Source: Serratia sarumanii (GTDB taxonomy: Bacteria; Pseudomonadota; Gammaproteobacteria; Enterobacterales; Enterobacteriaceae). From it: a DNA stretch of 64,000 nt. The stretch is from NCBI RefSeq assembly GCF_029962605.1, contig NZ_CP124750.1, forward strand, positions 3,038,001 to 3,102,000, in the 5' to 3' direction. The notes beneath the pieces are model-generated. The model made no database searches. It was not told the origin of the DNA and was given only the letters and a program-made list of their open reading frames with translations. Positions 7,815 through 16,222 of this stretch are shown one piece after another; position 1 is the stretch's first letter, and the number at the start of each line of letters is the position of its first letter. The translations under genes were made by a program, and so were the position numbers.

Positions 7815-10367
7815 ATGAAAGTCGTAAAACCTCTGCGCCTCAGCGCGCTTCATCGCCCCTTCTCTTGGCAAGGGCAAAACCATCTGGGCGTTTCCGTTTT
7901 GGCCTTGGCCGATATGGGGGCTTCCCCGCGCCTGCGCCCCGAACCGGAGCTGTGGCAGTTGGCCGCCGAAGAACTCACGCTGAGCGGCGGCGTGCTCGAT
8001 TTGGCTATCCCCAAAGCCTGCGCGGAGTTTCTCGCCACCGGTAACGCCTACACCCACCATCAACAAGACAAAACCGCTTGCGCCGTAAAGATCCAGCTGG
8101 ATTCGCTGGAAAAAACGCTGGTGGTTTTCGGCGATCGCCATTGGATCAACGATCGTCCCTCCACTCCCCTCCCTTTTGCAGAAATGCGTCTGGACTGGCG
8201 CCGGGCTTACGGCGGCACCCAGTTCGCCGATAATCCGCACGGCATCGGCGCCACTCCAGAAACATTTCCGCAGGGCCGCATCCATCGCCTACCCAATATT
8301 GAACCGCTGCAGGGGCGCCTCGCGTCTCCTCGGCAAAGCGCGCAACCGGCAAGCTTTGACGCGTTGGATCTCACCTGGCCGCGCCGCTTCTCCCGCATCG
8401 GTAAAAACTACGACGCCGACTGGTTGAAAAACGGCTTTCCCGGCTTCGCCAACGATATCGACTGGCGCCTGTTCAACATGGCGGAAAGCGATCAGCAGTT
8501 TCCTCAACGCGACAGCTTGCCGCCCCGCGCCGCCTATCGAATTTGGAACATGCACCCTTCAGAACCGGTGCAGCAAGGTCATTTGCCGCCGTGGCGCACA
8601 CGCTGTTTCATCAACCGGCTGCGCGGCGACGAAACGCATTTCGAAGAAATCGCGATGCGCCACACCACCGTCTGGTTCTTCCCGCATCTGGAACAGATGC
8701 TGCTGATTTATCAGGGCAGCACACGCATCAATGAAGACGATGCCGCCGACGTAATGCAGCTGATGCCGGCTTTGGAAATCGAAGGCGAGCCCCGCTCCAC
8801 CGCGCATTATCGGCAGGTGTTGACCCAGCGGCTGGATAAGGAACGGGGGGCTCTGCACGCGTTTCGTGAGCAAGAGTTGTTGCCGGAAGCGTGCATCGGC
8901 GCCTGGCTGGATACGGAAACGCCGACGCAGCAAAGCCCGATGGCGGAAAATATCGCCGCCTACGAGCACCGGCAGCGCGAAGAGCACCGCCAGCGCCTGC
9001 TGCGTGAAGGCCAGGACATCGATGAACTGTTCCCGCTGCCGTCGCAAGACGCGCCGCCGAAGCTGGACGAGCTTGCCGAATTCGTCGAGCGTCTGGAAAG
9101 CCAGGCCGAGGCGCAGTATCAGGACATGCTCAAGCTGGCGCAAGCCGAGGGTATCGATCCGCGCAATCCCGGTGGGGATCACGTGCCGCCATCCGGTGCG
9201 GAAAGCTACCAGCAGCAGCGCGATCTGCTGTTCCAGGAGGCGCGCCGGCATCCCGATGCGTTCAGCGAAAAACAGCTGGGGGAAAGCGAGCGTGCGCTGC
9301 ACCAAATGTATTTAATGTCGGCACAGGCGCAAAGCCCTGCGCTGCGTTTAAGCGGCGATCTGGCGCAAATCATTCGCCAACGCGTCACCGCCGCCATGCT
9401 GCGTGATAAGGATCTCAGCGGTCTTGATCTCACCGGCGCCGATCTGTCCGGCATGGATCTCTGCCAGGCTAACTTGCGCGGCGCTTTGCTGGAAAACGCC
9501 AATCTGCGCCAAACCCAACTGGTGGGTTGCGACCTTCGCGAGGCGATGCTGGCGCGCGCCGATCTCAGCGGCGCCGTCTTGCAGCAGGCCGATCTGAGCC
9601 ACGCCTCTTTGGCCCTGGCGAAATGCGAAGCGACGGATTTCGGCGGCGCACAGCTGCACGAAACCAACATTCAGCAAACGTTGTTTCAACGCTGCGATTT
9701 CACGATGGCCTCATTACGCGATTTGCTGGGATACGAAACCTTGCTCGGGCAGTGTGATTTCAGCCGCGCCACGCTGGCCAACATTACGCTGATGGAGTTG
9801 CAGTTGGAGCAGCTGACATTCAGCCACACCCGGCTCGACAAAGTCAGCTTCGTCAAATGCCGCTTGCAGGCGGTGAACTTCGATCGGGCGCGGCTGGAAA
9901 GCTGCGCCTGGGTTGATACCGAGACGCAAAACCTCAGTTTCCGCGCCGCACGCCTCACGGCCTGCGCCTTCGCGGCAAAGACGCTGCTGCCGCAGGCGGA
10001 TTTCAGCGACGCGACGCTAAACCAGTGCAATTTACGCCAGATGCCGTTGCAGCGGGCCAATTTCAGCCGTGCGCGTCTCAATAATTGCGACCTGTCGGAA
10101 ACCCGGTTGAACGACGCCGATTTCCGTCAGGCCAACGGCAGCGGCAGCCTGTTCATTCGCAGCGATCTGTCTCGCGCCAACCTGCGCGACGCCAATTTCA
10201 TTGCGGCGCTCCTGCAAAAATGCGTGCTGTCGGGCGCCGACCTGCAGGGCGCCAATCTGTTCCGGGCCGACCTGTCGCAGTCGCAAGTGGATCAGGCGAC
10301 CCGGCTCGAGGGCGCCTATACCGCCAGGGTGAAAACATTGCCTCGCCACAACGGGAAGGAAGTATGA
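7815..10367 (+). CDS. DUF2169 - pentapeptide-repeat T6SS accessory protein
   Basis: 850 residues. The N-terminal DUF2169 domain (about 1-300) shows typical elements such as VVFGDRHW and RRAYGGTQFADNPHGIG. A charged Glu/Gln-rich linker covers about 370-510. A long pentapeptide-repeat region runs from about 525 to 840, with A(D/N)LSxA units folding as a right-handed quadrilateral beta-helix. DUF2169 proteins are found in T6SS islands with VgrG, DUF3540 and DUF4150 proteins, where they are thought to help assemble or load the spike. The protein is likely cytoplasmic; no signal peptide is seen. The stop overlaps the next start (ATGA). Confidence 0.85.
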   Translation: MKVVKPLRLSALHRPFSWQGQNHLGVSVLALADMGASPRLRPEPELWQLAAEELTLSGGVLDLAIPKACAEFLATGNAYTHHQQDKTACAVKIQLDSLEKTLVVFGDRHWINDRPSTPLPFAEMRLDWRRAYGGTQFADNPHGIGATPETFPQGRIHRLPNIEPLQGRLASPRQSAQPASFDALDLTWPRRFSRIGKNYDADWLKNGFPGFANDIDWRLFNMAESDQQFPQRDSLPPRAAYRIWNMHPSEPVQQGHLPPWRTRCFINRLRGDETHFEEIAMRHTTVWFFPHLEQMLLIYQGSTRINEDDAADVMQLMPALEIEGEPRSTAHYRQVLTQRLDKERGALHAFREQELLPEACIGAWLDTETPTQQSPMAENIAAYEHRQREEHRQRLLREGQDIDELFPLPSQDAPPKLDELAEFVERLESQAEAQYQDMLKLAQAEGIDPRNPGGDHVPPSGAESYQQQRDLLFQEARRHPDAFSEKQLGESERALHQMYLMSAQAQSPALRLSGDLAQIIRQRVTAAMLRDKDLSGLDLTGADLSGMDLCQANLRGALLENANLRQTQLVGCDLREAMLARADLSGAVLQQADLSHASLALAKCEATDFGGAQLHETNIQQTLFQRCDFTMASLRDLLGYETLLGQCDFSRATLANITLMELQLEQLTFSHTRLDKVSFVKCRLQAVNFDRARLESCAWVDTETQNLSFRAARLTACAFAAKTLLPQADFSDATLNQCNLRQMPLQRANFSRARLNNCDLSETRLNDADFRQANGSGSLFIRSDLSRANLRDANFIAALLQKCVLSGADLQGANLFRADLSQSQVDQATRLEGAYTARVKTLPRHNGKEV

Positions 10368-11431
10368 CCTCAAAGCCAGAGCAAATACGCCAGCGCGTGA
10401 AACGCGGCGAGCTGATTGCCGGTGAGGATTTGCACGGCCTGTCATTCGCCGGTATGGATTTGGCCGGCGGCATGTTCAATGAACTGAACCTGAACGGCGT
10501 GAACTTCTCCGATTGCGATCTGCGCGACAGCGTCTTCAGCAATTGCCGGCTCGAACAGGCGCAATTTGCACGGGCGAACCTGAAGCAAACGGCCTTCAAC
10601 CAGTGCGCCATGTCGGGCGGCCGCTTCAGCGAGAGCCATATCGAACTGACGATGTTCAACGACTGCCGGCTTGAACAGGGCGACTTCAGCCGGCTGGCGC
10701 TCAACCAAAGCCACTGGATGTCATGCCAATTGGCCGGCGCGAATTTTTCCGCCACTCAGCACGATCGCACCACCTTTTACGAAAGCCCGCTCGACGGCGC
10801 TGCGTTGAATCAGGCGCGGTTATCTCTTGTCACGTTCTTCCGATTAAACCTCCGTGACACGCGGTTTGAAGGGGCAGATTTCGACCGCGTCACGTTTTTC
10901 GAATGTGACCACCGCGGCAAAAGTTACGCCGGGCAGCGCCTGATCGCCTGCCAGTTTACCGATAACCAACTGGACGACGTCGATTTCAGCCAGGCGACGC
11001 TGCGTCAAAGCAACTTCAAGGGCGCTTCGCTGCGGCGCGCCAACCTGGCGGGCGTGCAGGCGCAGCAGTCACTGTGGCTGGAGGCCAATCTGACCCACGC
11101 GCAGTGCCGCGGCGGGCAGTTCGATCAGGCGATCTTCAGCGAAGCGACGTTGGACGCCGCCAGCTTCAACCAGGCGCGCCTGTATCAATGCGTATTCCAG
11201 CACAGCCGCGCGGCGCGCTGTGATTTCAGCGACAGCGACCTGACCTACGCCGACTTCTGTTATGCCGACATCGGCGCCGCCGATTTCCGCCGCGCGCGCT
11301 TTATGCGCACCCGCATGCACCGCGCCCATCAGCAGCAAACGCGCTGGGGCGATCGCAGCGGAATTCTCGAGCGCGACGAAGAGCTGTACGCCGCCGAAAC
11401 CTGGAGCGCACAGCGCCAGAGCCGAATCTGA
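10364..11431 (+). CDS. Pentapeptide-repeat protein of the T6SS accessory block
   Basis: 355 residues from the ATG at 10364. This start overlaps the DUF2169 stop as ATGA and has GGAAGG just upstream; the open frame reaches back to 10085 but that part lies inside the previous gene. Nearly the whole length consists of pentapeptide units (NGVNFSDCDLRDSVFSNC and similar), unusually rich in Cys, Phe and Gln. The C terminus is charged and not repetitive. Such beta-helices can be structural scaffolds or DNA mimics; tight coupling to the DUF2169 gene favours a scaffold or adaptor role here (inference). Confidence 0.85.
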   Translation: MTSKPEQIRQRVKRGELIAGEDLHGLSFAGMDLAGGMFNELNLNGVNFSDCDLRDSVFSNCRLEQAQFARANLKQTAFNQCAMSGGRFSESHIELTMFNDCRLEQGDFSRLALNQSHWMSCQLAGANFSATQHDRTTFYESPLDGAALNQARLSLVTFFRLNLRDTRFEGADFDRVTFFECDHRGKSYAGQRLIACQFTDNQLDDVDFSQATLRQSNFKGASLRRANLAGVQAQQSLWLEANLTHAQCRGGQFDQAIFSEATLDAASFNQARLYQCVFQHSRAARCDFSDSDLTYADFCYADIGAADFRRARFMRTRMHRAHQQQTRWGDRSGILERDEELYAAETWSAQRQSRI

Positions 11432-11461
11432 ATGCATTGACCACTTCACGAGGGGATCACC

Positions 11462-12097
11462 ATGAGCGTTGCCAACACAACCCGCGCCGTCAACATCGCA
11501 CCGCCCCAGCAGGCCGCCGGCCAGGTCGTCAACCTGTTGCCGGACGGCAGTCTGGTGGTGGAGTGCGAAGGCCGCGGCTGGCATTGCCGCCGGGCGGCGA
11601 GCTGCCTGCTGACGCCGGCACTCGGCGATAACGTGCTGGTCGCCGGCTGCGGCCACCAGCTGTGGGCGATCGCCGTCCTTGAGCGCGCGGAACCGCAAAG
11701 CGCGGCGCGGCTGAGCGTTGCAGGCGATCTGCACATTGAAACGCCGAGCGGCTCACTGTCGCTGCACGGCGCGCAGGCGCTGAAACTGAGCGGCGACGCC
11801 ATGACGCTGCAGGCCAACAGCGGCGACTGCCAGGTCGACAAGATGAAATACAGCGGCGAAGAGCTGTCGGCCTTCGTCAGCATCAGCCGCCTGGTCGGCA
11901 AACGCTGCGAGTCGCTGTGGCATTCGGTCAGCCAGATCAGCCATTCGCTGTTCCGCAAAGTGCGCCAGACCGAGCACGTGCGCGCCGGGCAGCTGGATTA
12001 CCAGGCGGAAGATTACGCCCGCATTCATGCCCGCAACACGCTCATTACTTCAAAAGACATCACCAAGCTGGATTCGGAACAAATCCACGTCGGATAA
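11462..12097 (+). CDS. DUF3540 protein, T6SS accessory
   Basis: 211 residues. The N-terminal half looks like a short OB-like beta domain (GQVVNLLPDGSLVVEC, then LTPALGDNVLVAG), as at the tip of VgrG. It is followed by a beta-helical segment (LHIETPSGSLSLHGAQALKLSGDAMTL) and a helical stretch ending in a second short beta-helix (YARIHARNTLITSKDITKLDSEQIHV). This matches the DUF3540 family found beside DUF2169 and DUF4150 genes. AGGGGA lies 7 nt before the ATG. It may act as a VgrG-like extension or spike adaptor; no direct evidence in sequence. Confidence 0.8.
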   Translation: MSVANTTRAVNIAPPQQAAGQVVNLLPDGSLVVECEGRGWHCRRAASCLLTPALGDNVLVAGCGHQLWAIAVLERAEPQSAARLSVAGDLHIETPSGSLSLHGAQALKLSGDAMTLQANSGDCQVDKMKYSGEELSAFVSISRLVGKRCESLWHSVSQISHSLFRKVRQTEHVRAGQLDYQAEDYARIHARNTLITSKDITKLDSEQIHVG

Positions 12098-12113
12098 CCT
12101 GCGGAGGCCTTTT

Positions 12114-12506
12114 ATGTTTGCCAACAGCCAAATGATCGGCGTGGACCTGGCGTTTCCCGACGTCTGTCTGACGCCAAGCCCGGCGCCAGTACCCGTGCCC
12201 TACCCGGATATCGCCCTGGCGCCGACCGCCATTCCGAACGCGTTCAACATTCTGTTCGTCGGCACCCCGGCGCACAACATGGCGACGGTGACGCCGCTGA
12301 CCAACGGCGACAACCCCGGCGTGGCCACCGGCGTCGCCTCCGGGACAGTGATGGGGCCGTCCCGCCACCTGACCGGCGCCTTTACCGTGCTGCTCAAAGG
12401 CACCCCGGCCACCCGGCTGACCAGCCTCAGCCTGCAAAATTCCACCAACGCGCTCGGCATGCGCATCGTGCCGAGCCAATTAAAAGTGTTGCTGCTTGCG
12501 CCCTGA
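12114..12506 (+). CDS. DUF4150 PAAR-like spike-tip protein
   Basis: 130 residues starting at the ATG at 12114 (GGAGG 8 nt upstream). A longer frame from 12027 would run back into the DUF3540 gene. The DUF4150 signature is clear: MFANSQMIGVDLAFPDVC, then PVPYPDIA and NILFVGTPAHNMATVTPLTNGD, followed by GTVMGPSRH. DUF4150 proteins form a PAAR-like cone at the VgrG tip and often carry a C-terminal toxin. This one stops right after the PAAR-like domain, so any effector would have to be supplied in trans. Confidence 0.88.
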   Translation: MFANSQMIGVDLAFPDVCLTPSPAPVPVPYPDIALAPTAIPNAFNILFVGTPAHNMATVTPLTNGDNPGVATGVASGTVMGPSRHLTGAFTVLLKGTPATRLTSLSLQNSTNALGMRIVPSQLKVLLLAP

Positions 12507-12550
12507 TGACGGCGCCCTATTACACAGCCATTAAACAAGAAGAGGACATT

Positions 12551-13051
12551 GTGAAAACACGGATTACCCTGACGCTGCTGACCGCCCTGACGCTTGCCGG
12601 TTGTTCCACGCCGCCGCCACCGCCGCCGGCGCTCAATAACGACGCCATCGTCAGCAGTGAGGTCAACGGCGTCACGCTAAAGCACCGCGCCGCAGTGAGC
12701 GCGCCGCAACAGTTCAAGCCGATCGGTGAGGAGTACCGCAGCCTGTACGCCGCCAGCATCATGAGCAGCCCGAATTATACCGGCACCGCCGTCGGCAGCC
12801 TGGACAACGCCGCCGCGTTCTACGCGCTGGGCGAAGTGGAAAACAACTGGCTGGCGATCTCCGCCATCCGGGGCGGCGACCTGGTGGGTTACATCCAGGC
12901 CAACGCCGGCGTACCGGAAGCGCGCTACAAATCGACGCTGCGCAAAGATCTGCCGCGCCGCGCGCGCGCCGCCAAACAGGACTGCGTCAAAGTCGGCGGC
13001 GACAGCAAGGCGTGTAAAAACGCCGGCTCAGCCACCTGGATCCTCCAGTAG
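12551..13051 (+). CDS. Predicted outer-membrane lipoprotein in the T6SS cluster
   Basis: 166 residues from the GTG at 12551, chosen because it has AGAGGA 5 nt upstream and places a clean lipoprotein signal at the N terminus (MKTRITLTLLTALTLAGC; lipobox LAGC, Cys18). A Pro-rich segment (TPPPPPPAL) follows the lipid anchor. The rest has an SH3-like feel (YALGEVENNWLAISAIRGGDLVGYI) and ends basic with two Cys that could form a disulfide. It lies directly before tssJ, also a lipoprotein. It could assist anchoring of the membrane complex to the envelope; no published function is recalled. Confidence 0.7.
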   Translation: MKTRITLTLLTALTLAGCSTPPPPPPALNNDAIVSSEVNGVTLKHRAAVSAPQQFKPIGEEYRSLYAASIMSSPNYTGTAVGSLDNAAAFYALGEVENNWLAISAIRGGDLVGYIQANAGVPEARYKSTLRKDLPRRARAAKQDCVKVGGDSKACKNAGSATWILQ

Positions 13052-13080
13052 TCAGCACGCCTGCGGGCGACGAGATTCCC

Positions 13081-13611
13081 ATGATGACGACCCCTATCGC
13101 TTCCCGCTGGTGCGGGATGCTTTTTCTACTGCTGGGCGCACTGGCGCTCGGCGGCTGCATGTCTTCCGCCAAAAGCGTGCCGTCGCGTTACAGCCTGGTG
13201 TTCGATGCCGATCGCCAGGTCAACGCCGCCGCCGGCGCGCAACCGGCGCCGATAAAAATTCGCGTGCTGCTGCTGCGTTCGGATGCGGAATTCATGGATG
13301 CCGACTTCTTCAGTCTGCAAAACGACGCCAAAAGCGTGCTCGGCAATAGCCTGCTGGACAGCGATCAGTTCTTCCTGACGCCGGGCCAGACCGGCAAAAA
13401 ACTCGGTGGGCAAAGCGCGTTGGATGCGCGCTACATCGGCGTGATCGCCGAATATCAAAATCTGGACGGCAAAACCTGGCGCCTTTCACTGCCGCTGCCG
13501 GAACCCACCGAAACCAATTTCTACAAGGTATGGCAATTCTCGCCGGATGAGCTGGAAGCGCATATCGTCGCGGGCGTGAGTGGCCTGCGCCCCGTAAAAA
13601 AGGTCGACTGA
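13081..13611 (+). CDS. tssJ: T6SS outer-membrane lipoprotein TssJ
   Basis: 176 residues with a lipoprotein signal (lipobox LGGC, Cys24) and a transthyretin-like beta sandwich carrying the TssJ hallmarks IKIRVLLLRSDAEFMDADFFSLQND and DQFFLTPGQ. It anchors the TssJLM membrane complex through TssM in the periplasm. Two ATG codons are adjacent (13081, 13084). Start of the uninterrupted tssJ-K-L-M-tagF-tssA-B-C run. Confidence 0.95.
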   Translation: MMTTPIASRWCGMLFLLLGALALGGCMSSAKSVPSRYSLVFDADRQVNAAAGAQPAPIKIRVLLLRSDAEFMDADFFSLQNDAKSVLGNSLLDSDQFFLTPGQTGKKLGGQSALDARYIGVIAEYQNLDGKTWRLSLPLPEPTETNFYKVWQFSPDELEAHIVAGVSGLRPVKKVD

Positions 13612-13651
13612 CCTACCGCTGCGCTGAAGCGAAGTAACTATAGGTGTGATG

Positions 13652-14998
13652 ATGAAAGATGCTCATAAGGTTGTCTGGACTGAGGGGATGTTTTTGCGCC
13701 CCCACCATTTCCAGCAGGCGGAAAACTATCTCGAAGGCTATATGCGCAACTGGGGCCAGGCCCACAGCGGCTGTTTCTGGGGATTCCTCACCCTGGATCT
13801 GGACCAAACGCTGCTGCGCCAGGGCAAGATTGCCCTCAACGCCGCCAGCGGCATCATGCCGGACGGCACGCCTTTTCGCTTCTCCGGCGCCCAGCAGGCG
13901 CCCGCGCCGCTGACCATCGCCGAAAACAAGACCGGTGAAAACGTGGTGCTGGCCCTGCCGACCTACCGCGCGGGGCGTGAAGACGTGATCTTTCAGGAAA
14001 GCCCGGAGGCGCTGGCGCGCTACCTGGCTTACGAGAACGAAGTCGACGATCTCAACGCCGTCTCGGTGGGCAGCGCGGCGCTGCAGTTCGGCCGCCTGCG
14101 CCTGCGGCTGATGCTGGAGAGCGAGCTCAACGCCGAATGGACGGCGCTCGGCGTGACCCGCGTGCTGGAAAAACGCGGCGACAACAGCCTGCGCCTCGAT
14201 ACCGCGCAGATCCCGCCGATGCTGAACTGCCAGGGCAACCCGGTACTGAAAACCTTCATCAACGATCTGCAGGGCCTGCTGCAACAGCGCAGCCAGCAGA
14301 TGAGCCAGCGCCTGCTGCAGCCGGGCCGCGGCGGCAGTTCCGAAATGGTCGATTTCATGCTGCTGCAGCTGATCAACCGCCACCTCGGCCAGGTGAGCCA
14401 CGCCTACCACCTCGACCATCTGCACCCGGAGCGCCTGTTCGCCGATTGGCTGCAGTTCGCCACCGAGCTCGCCAGCTTCTCGGCGCAGCGCACCCCGGAA
14501 GGCCGTCTACCGGTGTATGACCACGACAACCTGGCGCTGTGCTTCGGCAAGCTGATGCTGTTGCTGCGCCAGGGGCTGTCGGTGGTGCTGGAAGACAACG
14601 CCATTCAGCTGACGCTGGTCGAACGCTCCCACGGGCTGAACGTCGCCACCGTGCAGGACGCCAAAATGATGCGCGACTTCGGCTTCGTGCTGGCGGTGCG
14701 CGCCGACGTGGCCGCCGAGGTGTTGCTGACCCATTTCCCGGCGCAGATGAAGATCGCCCCGGTCACGCGCATCCGCGATTTGGTGCAGCTGCAGCTGCCA
14801 GGCATCGGTTTGCGCACCATGCCCGCCGCGCCGCGCCAGATCCCCTATCACGCCGGCTACACCTACTTCGAGCTGGAAAAAGGCGGCGACCTGTGGAAAC
14901 AGATGGAAAAATCCAGCGCCTTCGCTCTGCACCTGGCGGGCGAATTCCCGGGGCTGGACATGGAATTTTGGGCGATTCGCAGCCATACGGACCGGTAA
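13652..14998 (+). CDS. tssK: T6SS baseplate protein TssK
   Basis: 448 residues from the ATG at 13652, which has AGG 7 nt upstream; in-frame GTG 13646 and ATG 13649 are alternatives. The opening VVWTEGMFLRPHHFQQAENYLEGYM is the TssK signature. TssK is the trimeric adaptor linking the TssEFG baseplate wedge to the TssL/TssM membrane complex. Standard length. Close spacing to tssL (3 bp). Confidence 0.95.
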   Translation: MKDAHKVVWTEGMFLRPHHFQQAENYLEGYMRNWGQAHSGCFWGFLTLDLDQTLLRQGKIALNAASGIMPDGTPFRFSGAQQAPAPLTIAENKTGENVVLALPTYRAGREDVIFQESPEALARYLAYENEVDDLNAVSVGSAALQFGRLRLRLMLESELNAEWTALGVTRVLEKRGDNSLRLDTAQIPPMLNCQGNPVLKTFINDLQGLLQQRSQQMSQRLLQPGRGGSSEMVDFMLLQLINRHLGQVSHAYHLDHLHPERLFADWLQFATELASFSAQRTPEGRLPVYDHDNLALCFGKLMLLLRQGLSVVLEDNAIQLTLVERSHGLNVATVQDAKMMRDFGFVLAVRADVAAEVLLTHFPAQMKIAPVTRIRDLVQLQLPGIGLRTMPAAPRQIPYHAGYTYFELEKGGDLWKQMEKSSAFALHLAGEFPGLDMEFWAIRSHTDR

Positions 14999-15001
14999 CC
15001 T

Positions 15002-16222
15002 ATGACTCAGGAAAATAGCATGGCGCCGGCGGCCAACCCGCTGGTGGACGCCGCCAACCCGCTGCTGAACGCCATTTCGCAGATCCGCCAGTCGGCCACG
15101 CACGCCAACCCGGCGCAGCTGCGCCAACAGCTGATCGACGAAATGCGCCGCTTCGAGATCCGCGGCCAACGCGCCAACCTGCCGTACGAGGTGATCATCG
15201 GCGCGCGTTATTGCCTGTGCACCGCGCTGGATGAAGCGGCGGCGCTGACCCCGTGGGGCAGCAACAGCGTGTGGTCCGGCAGCGGGCTGCTGGTGACCTT
15301 CCATAACGAAACCTGGGGCGGCGAGAAATTCTTCCAGCTGCTGGCCAAGCTGTCGCAAAGCCCGCGCGAGCACATCAACCTGCTGGAGCTGATCAATTAT
15401 TGCCTGCTGCTGGGCTTTGAAGGCCGCTACCGGGTGATGGAAAACGGCCGCTCGCAGCTGGAAACCATGAAGCAGCGCCTGCTGCAGCTGATCCGGTCGG
15501 TGCGCGGCGGCTATGCCCCGCCGCTGTCGCCCCATGCGCTGGATCTGCCGGTACAGCAGAAACTGTGGCGCCCGCTGGTGCCGCTGTGGGCCTGCGTGGC
15601 GCTGACCGGCTTCCTGGCTTCGCTGCTGTTCATCGCCCTCAACTGGCGGCTGGGCGACAACACCAGCCCGGTGCTGGCGGCGATTTACCAAACCAATCTG
15701 CCGCAGGTGGCGATCGGTAACCCGGCGCCGGCCGCACCGCCGACGCTGAGCCTGAAAAGCTTCCTGCGCAAAGAGATCGCCGAAGGGCTGGTGGTGGTGC
15801 GCGACGAAGCGCAGCAAAGCGTGGTAATCCTCAAAGGCGACGGGCTGTTCGACTCCGCCGCCACCACGGTGCGCGCCAACTATATTCCGGTTATCGACCG
15901 CATCGCCGCCGCCATGAACGGCGTCAGCGGCAAAATCCTGGTCACCGGCTACAGCGACAACGTGCCGATCCGCAGCGCCCGTTTCGCCTCCAACTGGGAG
16001 CTGTCGCTGGCGCGCGCCGAAGCGGTCAGCGCCCGGTTGCAAAAGCACCTCGCCAACCCGCAGCGTGTCAAGGCCGAGGGCCGCGGCGAGAGCAATCCCG
16101 TCGCGCCGAACGATAACAAAGTGAACCGCGCGTTGAACCGCCGGGTAGAAATTACGCTGTTGGTCGCCCCGGAAAATACCCAGGCGGAAATCAACGGCTT
16201 GCCGCAAGGAACCGGAAAGTAA
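15002..16222 (+). CDS. tssL: T6SS inner-membrane protein TssL with C-terminal OmpA domain
   Basis: 406 residues. The N-terminal cytoplasmic DotU domain (about 20-185; includes EVIIGARYCLCTALDEAA and WSGSGLLVTFHNETWGGEKFF) is followed by one transmembrane helix at about 192-213 (LVPLWACVALTGFLASLLFIAL). A periplasmic OmpA-like peptidoglycan-binding domain follows at about 275-395 (TGYSDNVPIRSARFASNWELS, LNRRVEITL). This is the fused, or specialised, TssL type, so the system needs no separate TagL. The stop overlaps the tssM start (TAATG). Confidence 0.95.
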   Translation: MTQENSMAPAANPLVDAANPLLNAISQIRQSATHANPAQLRQQLIDEMRRFEIRGQRANLPYEVIIGARYCLCTALDEAAALTPWGSNSVWSGSGLLVTFHNETWGGEKFFQLLAKLSQSPREHINLLELINYCLLLGFEGRYRVMENGRSQLETMKQRLLQLIRSVRGGYAPPLSPHALDLPVQQKLWRPLVPLWACVALTGFLASLLFIALNWRLGDNTSPVLAAIYQTNLPQVAIGNPAPAAPPTLSLKSFLRKEIAEGLVVVRDEAQQSVVILKGDGLFDSAATTVRANYIPVIDRIAAAMNGVSGKILVTGYSDNVPIRSARFASNWELSLARAEAVSARLQKHLANPQRVKAEGRGESNPVAPNDNKVNRALNRRVEITLLVAPENTQAEINGLPQGTGK

